Source: Sinohyriopsis cumingii
Lineage: Eukaryota; Mollusca; Bivalvia; Unionida; Unionidae
Assembly (NCBI GenBank): GCA_028554795.2
Contig: CM068830.1
Location: 109,877,214-109,941,213, forward strand
Reading direction: 5' to 3'
DNA: 64,000 nucleotides
The position numbers and the translations under genes were made by a program. The notes below the pieces were generated by a model. The model saw only the letters and a list, made by a program, of their open reading frames with translations, did not search any database and was not told the DNA's origin. Positions 61,006-64,000 of the stretch are shown in pieces; position 1 is the stretch's first letter, and each line of letters begins with the position of its first letter.

Positions 61006-61609
61006 CTAACACTTCCACTTCTTCAACCATCTTCTCACTTTTGTCACTATTCCTGTCTTCTTTTTCTCCTTTTCTGGCATCCAGTCAGGATGGCCTAGAG
61101 CTCTAAACTTTTCCTGAACTTTTATCCAATTCTGATTCAGCCTCTCAAACTCTGCCTGTTTCTTTTTGTTTTCCACATCTTTTCTTTCTTCCCTCCATTT
61201 CTCTTTAATCTTCTCTACTTCTTCCTCCATTACTTTTCTCATCAGATCTTCCCCTTTCTTCACCTTTTCCAACCCCCATTTTACATTCCTCCACTCTGTC
61301 CAGTACAATATTTTTTTCTAGGAAGCACCGGACTTTGATGACATTATCCAGTGCTTCCTTCAAACTTCCCACTCTGAAGTAAGGTGGGTTAATGAAGCCT
61401 CTTGACTTATTGACTTCTTCTTCAATCATCCCTGCTATGATATCTCTTGCTGTCTTTAGGCCTTGAACTTGACTCGTTACAAAGTCTTTCATATCTCCAT
61501 GCCTCCATTCCTCTTCTATTCTTCCCACAACATATTCTACATCCATTATCCAGAAATAGATGTCTCTCAATAGATTAAATAGAACTGATATTGAGTCATT
61601 TTGTCTCAT
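61006..61609 (-). CDS. Arm gene 3 of copy A4 (diverged coiled-coil gene)
   Basis: Two overlapping open frames in one stretch. The upstream one starts at 61,609 with helices LFNLLRDIYFWIMDVEYVV and TSQVQGLKTARDIIAGMIEE. The downstream one is Lys/Glu-rich (VEKIKEKWREERKDVENKKK), ends KVRRWLKKWKC and matches the A2 fragment at 43,236. Which combination is expressed is not clear from sequence. Compared with A1 arm gene 3 (11,100-11,438), only the helical pattern is shared while the flanks are near identical. Function unknown. Confidence 0.5.
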
Positions 61610-61660
61610 TTATTCTTTAGAATGGTTCCAACATCAAACTTTGTGGGTTCTTATAGTGAA

Positions 61661-61756
61661 AGCGCGGACGTGATGGAAAACATCCCCCAAAAACATAAAA
61701 TTGATCTTGCCTAGATCATGACCAAACATCGCGCGGACGTGAAAGAAAACATCCCC
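61661..61756 (-). promoter_or_regulatory. Paired arm promoter elements, A4 arm gene 3
   Basis: GCGCGGACGTG (complement of CACGTCCGCGC) at 61,661-61,686 and 61,730-61,756, with a TATAAG on the minus strand at about 61,652 between the promoter and the ATG at 61,609. Mirrors 10,957-11,059. Confidence 0.6.
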
Positions 61757-62085
61757 TACTTTTCTCATTTCATGTAATATACTATCCACATAAGTGAAGC
61801 AACATTTAACAAACCCCAAATCTACTATTTACACACGCTAATCATTAAAACTAAATCCATAATCTACTATCCACACAATCGTACGTGAGCCGTTACATAA
61901 CCCTAACTATACTCTCCACATACGCTAAGAAACAATAAAGAAACCCATAATCTACTATTCACACAAACTTACGTGAACCGTTACAAACACAATCACTAAC
62001 ACACAAACACATACACTCGCACTATTAAAAAAGAGTTAGTGTTTAAATTCACACTACTCTACCTACACACATTGGCAAATTGATC
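61757..62085 (-). repeat. A4 arm spacer repeats
   Basis: The complement of the 10,607-10,956 spacer: ACTATCCACA-type and CGTACGTGAGC-type phrases repeated about four times. No ORF. Confidence 0.5.
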
Positions 62086-62127
62086 GTTATTTCTTTTCTA
62101 GAGTATTGGGTAGCCCTGAAAAGGGCT
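62086..62127 (-). terminator. Histone-type 3' stem-loop after A4 arm gene 2
   Basis: On the minus strand AGCCCTTTTCAGGGCT (62,112-62,127, perfect 6-bp stem, UUUC loop), ACCCA (62,107-62,111), then AGAAAAGAAATAAC. Confidence 0.75.
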
Positions 62128-62160
62128 GTTTTTTTTGTTTGGAACTTCATGGACACCTGG

Positions 62161-62511
62161 TTAATGGTGGCAACTTCCAGGCCTGGCGCCACATACACAC
62201 CTTGTTCCCCAGTTGCTTTTTACTTTTTTGGGGGAGAGAGCAGAGGCAGGATATGTGGCTTCAGAATCCCAATTTTCGCTCTCTGGGATTCTGAAATTTC
62301 TTCTTCTTCTCTCCTTTTCCTCCTCTTCTTTGTATCTTCTCTCCTCCTCTTCTTTGTATCTTCTCTCCTCTTCTTCTTTGTTTCTTCTTTCCTCCTCCTC
62401 TCTCATCCTTCCCTCTTCCACAATGGCCTCCGCGGCCAGTTCGTTCAACAGGCGCCTGGCATATTCCAGATGTACATGAAGATCCAACAGTTTCGTCAGT
62501 CTCGTGTTCAT
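62161..62511 (-). CDS. Arm gene 2 of copy A4
   Basis: An intact frame of 116 aa from the ATG at 62,511, which matches the A1 start; an extra in-frame ATG lies at 62,526. N-terminus HLEYARRLLNELAAEAIVEE and C-terminal segment FRIPESENWDSEATYPASAL are shared with A1 10,238-10,537. The Glu/Arg run between them is longer through tandem EEEERRYK-type units. The last ~20 residues differ (WGTRCVCGARPGSCHH). Function unknown. Confidence 0.65.
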   Translation of the reverse strand: MNTRLTKLLDLHVHLEYARRLLNELAAEAIVEEGRMREEEERRNKEEEERRYKEEEERRYKEEEEKERRRRNFRIPESENWDSEATYPASALSPKKVKSNWGTRCVCGARPGSCHH

Positions 62512-62571
62512 TCTGGTGTTGATCAATCAACAAGGGTAGCTGGACTGCCGAACGAGTTTCAATTTATACTA

Positions 62572-62671
62572 AAAGTGCGGACGTGAAGGAAAACATCCCC
62601 CTTAAAATACATAAAATTGATCTTACCTAGATCATGACCAAAAAAACAACGCGCGGACCTAAAAGAAACAC
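62572..62671 (-). promoter_or_regulatory. Paired arm promoter elements, A4 arm gene 2
   Basis: GTGCGGACGTGAAGG at 62,572-62,596 and GCGCGGACCTAAAAG at 62,651-62,671. The minus-strand TATAAA is at about 62,564. Mirrors 10,083-10,187. Confidence 0.6.
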
Positions 62672-62960
62672 TCACTCACTTTTTATACTGCTCATCACTA
62701 TTCTAAAAAAATTTTCATCAATCACTTCAATAGACTATCCACATACGCAAAGCAATCCAATCCAGCCCCCAAATCTACTCTCCCCACACCTCAAACAGCC
62801 AAAAAAACAAAAAACAAACATCATATTAATCTACTATCCACACCAACTTACGTGAGCACTTACAAACACACAATCTTATACACAAACACATACCCTCACA
62901 TTTTTTTAAAAAAGAGTTAGTGTTTATATTCACACTACTCTGCCTACACACATTGGCAAA
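62672..62960 (-). other. A4 arm spacer
   Basis: Complement of 9,819-10,082: ACTATCCACACC, GTGAGCACTTAC and a TATA-like block at about 62,920. No ORF. Confidence 0.45.
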
Positions 62961-62967
62961 TTGATGG

Positions 62968-63009
62968 TTATTTCTTTTCTAGAGTATTGGGGTAGCCCTG
63001 AAAAGGGCT
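62968..63009 (-). terminator. Histone-type 3' stem-loop after A4 arm gene 1
   Basis: On the minus strand AGCCCTTTTCAGGGCT (62,994-63,009, perfect stem), then ACCCC(A) and AGAAAAGAAATAACC. The A1 counterpart at 9,777 has one mismatch in the stem. Confidence 0.72.
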
Positions 63010-63047
63010 GTTTTTGTTTGTTTTTTTGTTTGTTATGGCAGTCTTTT

Positions 63048-63419
63048 TTAGTTTCTAAGAATGCGATGTCCTCTGAGGATAGACTTTCTGGCGATAGGTC
63101 TGCTTCTTCGGAAAGAGAAGAAGAACTCTTTGGTGTCGATACGACAATCGACAAAGCCTCTGTCAGGTTCAGGTTGCTGCTGCTGCTGCTGCTGTTGCTG
63201 TTGTTGTTGCTGTTGCTGCTTCTGTCTCTGAAGTCTGTATTTCTCTGTCCATTCTTCTTTCTCCCTGTTCACTTCTTCTCTGAAGAGCTCTTCTATCAGG
63301 TCTTCAGTGACTTTTAGCATTCTCACATTCTCTATCTCTTCTGGCTTCGGTATCAGACTGTGTCTGACCCTATGCAAATTCACGTAGGCTTCGTTGAGCT
63401 TAGCTAGTTTGGAGCACAT
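63048..63419 (-). CDS. Arm gene 1 of copy A4 (polyglutamine coiled-coil protein)
   Basis: An intact frame of 123 aa, almost identical to A1 9,386-9,745 but with a longer Gln tract. All other differences are a handful of substitutions (for example NR for NK near the charged run). This close match, with the tract length as the main change, indicates recent common origin. Function unknown. Confidence 0.7.
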   Translation of the reverse strand: MCSKLAKLNEAYVNLHRVRHSLIPKPEEIENVRMLKVTEDLIEELFREEVNREKEEWTEKYRLQRQKQQQQQQQQQQQQQQQPEPDRGFVDCRIDTKEFFFSFRRSRPIARKSILRGHRILRN

Positions 63420-63483
63420 CTTCGTAGGAGGATGAGTCGACAATGGATGGTTAGACTGGAAACTTCCCCGGTTCTTAAAGTCA

Positions 63484-63507
63484 AAGCGCGGACGTGAAGG
63501 AAATCAT
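63484..63507 (-). promoter_or_regulatory. Arm promoter motif, A4 arm gene 1
   Basis: GCGCGGACGTGAAGG, single copy as in A1. Confidence 0.6.
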
Positions 63508-63746
63508 CCCCACACAGTTTTCGAGTCGCAACGTTCAATGAGTGTCATGAGAGGGATAGTAAGAAATTAAAGAGCATCAATCAAACATTCTTATTGCTAA
63601 ACAAAAGACAAAGGCATTTTTTATTTTTTTGAAAACACAACATTTTTTTATTCAAAAATCACTTAACACTAACCAACAACAACTCTAACATATTTTTTAA
63701 CAATAATCCAACATTATAACATCAAACATTTTTCTTCAAATACAGT
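63508..63746 (-). other. AT-rich region between protease and arm, A4
   Basis: Mirror of 9,063-9,310: TTTTTTATT runs on the + strand (poly(A) signals on minus), no gene. Confidence 0.5.
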
Positions 63747-64000
63747 CTACTTTAAACAGGGCTGACAACGTTGTGAATGAAATTGTGATTTCCACTGTTG
63801 GAAGTCATTAGGCCATTGATGGACACTACGTTTCCTAGCTTGAGACAAAAGATAAGCATAATGGTCACAAAACCATCGATCTACTTTCACATCATTTCTA
63901 GAAGAATGACGAGGATCAAAATGAGTCACTAAATGTTCTAAGGAATAGCCCAGGCTGCGATGATGCAGAAAATACACACAATATTGTCCACACACCAAGG
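63747..64000 (-). CDS. Adenain-type protease C-terminal part, A4 (partial at right edge)
   Basis: Open from the right edge to 63,747 on the minus strand. It carries VCGQYCVYFLHHRSLGYSLE with the catalytic Cys and the C-terminal SQRCQPCLK end. It matches A1's protease end with few differences; the His and acidic strands lie beyond 64,000. Confidence 0.8.
   Translation of the reverse strand, partial: LVCGQYCVYFLHHRSLGYSLEHLVTHFDPRHSSRNDVKVDRWFCDHYAYLLSQARKRSVHQWPNDFQQWKSQFHSQRCQPCLK

Larger units (their letters stand above)
60640..64000 (-). mobile_element. Family A Polinton, copy A4 (end, running off right edge)
   Basis: Minus-strand copy whose protease C-terminus, arm genes 1, 2 and 3 and subterminal minisatellite lie in the window; the rest is beyond 64,000. 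It mirrors 8,830-12,115 of copy A1 at very high identity outside arm gene 3 and the repeat lengths. The parts seen look whole apart from arm gene 3. Together with A1 it forms a long inverted repeat across the window. Confidence 0.85.

Noticed and set aside
62080-62586. Plus-strand open frame of 168 codons
   Set aside because: Antisense to arm gene 2 of copy A4; hydrophobic repeats mirror the Glu/Arg run.

Overview
The window is metazoan nuclear DNA, most likely from a lophotrochozoan and probably a mollusc. The signs are GT-AG introns, tRNA-headed SINEs of the type common in mollusc genomes, CATA/CA/TA microsatellites, and one spliced host receptor gene. Most of the rest is Polinton/Maverick DNA from at least three lineages, so this is a virus-fossil cluster rather than ordinary gene space. 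I saw no reverse transcriptase, LTR or retroviral gene.

Family A is a Polinton with a chromodomain integrase. Copy A1 fills 1-12,115 on the + strand and continues off the left edge. It carries a BIR-like fragment, two small ORFs, packaging ATPase, basic core-like protein, two conserved small proteins, integrase, membrane protein, penton-like protein, pVI-like protein, double-jelly-roll major capsid, a conserved Cys/His ORF and an adenain-type protease. An 'arm' of small coiled-coil genes and a subterminal minisatellite follow. Copy A2 (about 37,930-43,320, +) and copy A3 (about 52,610-59,890, +) are older and heavily decayed. Copy A4 enters from the right edge on the - strand (64,000-60,640). 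Its arm is close to identical to that of A1, so A1 and A4 are young copies in opposite orientation.

The most unusual feature is the family A arm. Each small arm gene sits between a repeated CACGTCCGCGC promoter motif with a TATA box and a 3' hairpin of the replication-dependent histone mRNA type. That hairpin has a 6-bp stem and UUUC-type loop and is followed by ACCCA and a purine-rich, U7-like element. I count eight such hairpins, from three gene classes and three element copies. This implies that the arm mRNAs end like histone mRNAs, without poly(A).

Family B is a second Polinton, 22,295-37,118 (14.8 kb). It has about 350-bp terminal inverted repeats and long open genes throughout and looks whole. 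It has the packaging ATPase, a DUF5679-like zinc ribbon, a parvovirus-type phospholipase A2, an integrase without chromodomain, a PolB-SF1 helicase fusion, a Cys-rich protein and an HNH endonuclease. Its virion block comprises penton-like, membrane, fiber-like, protease, pX-like, major capsid, pVI-like and two unknown proteins. A decayed fragment of a related element (46,548-48,830, -) keeps ATPase and PolB remnants.

The host gene lies between A1 and B on the + strand (exons from 13,030 to 19,878). It encodes a fibronectin III domain, a transmembrane helix and a cytoplasmic tail with ITIM- and ITSM-like tyrosine motifs, so it looks like an inhibitory-type cell-surface receptor. Its 5' exons are not visible in the window. 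A1 may therefore lie in one of its introns or upstream of it.
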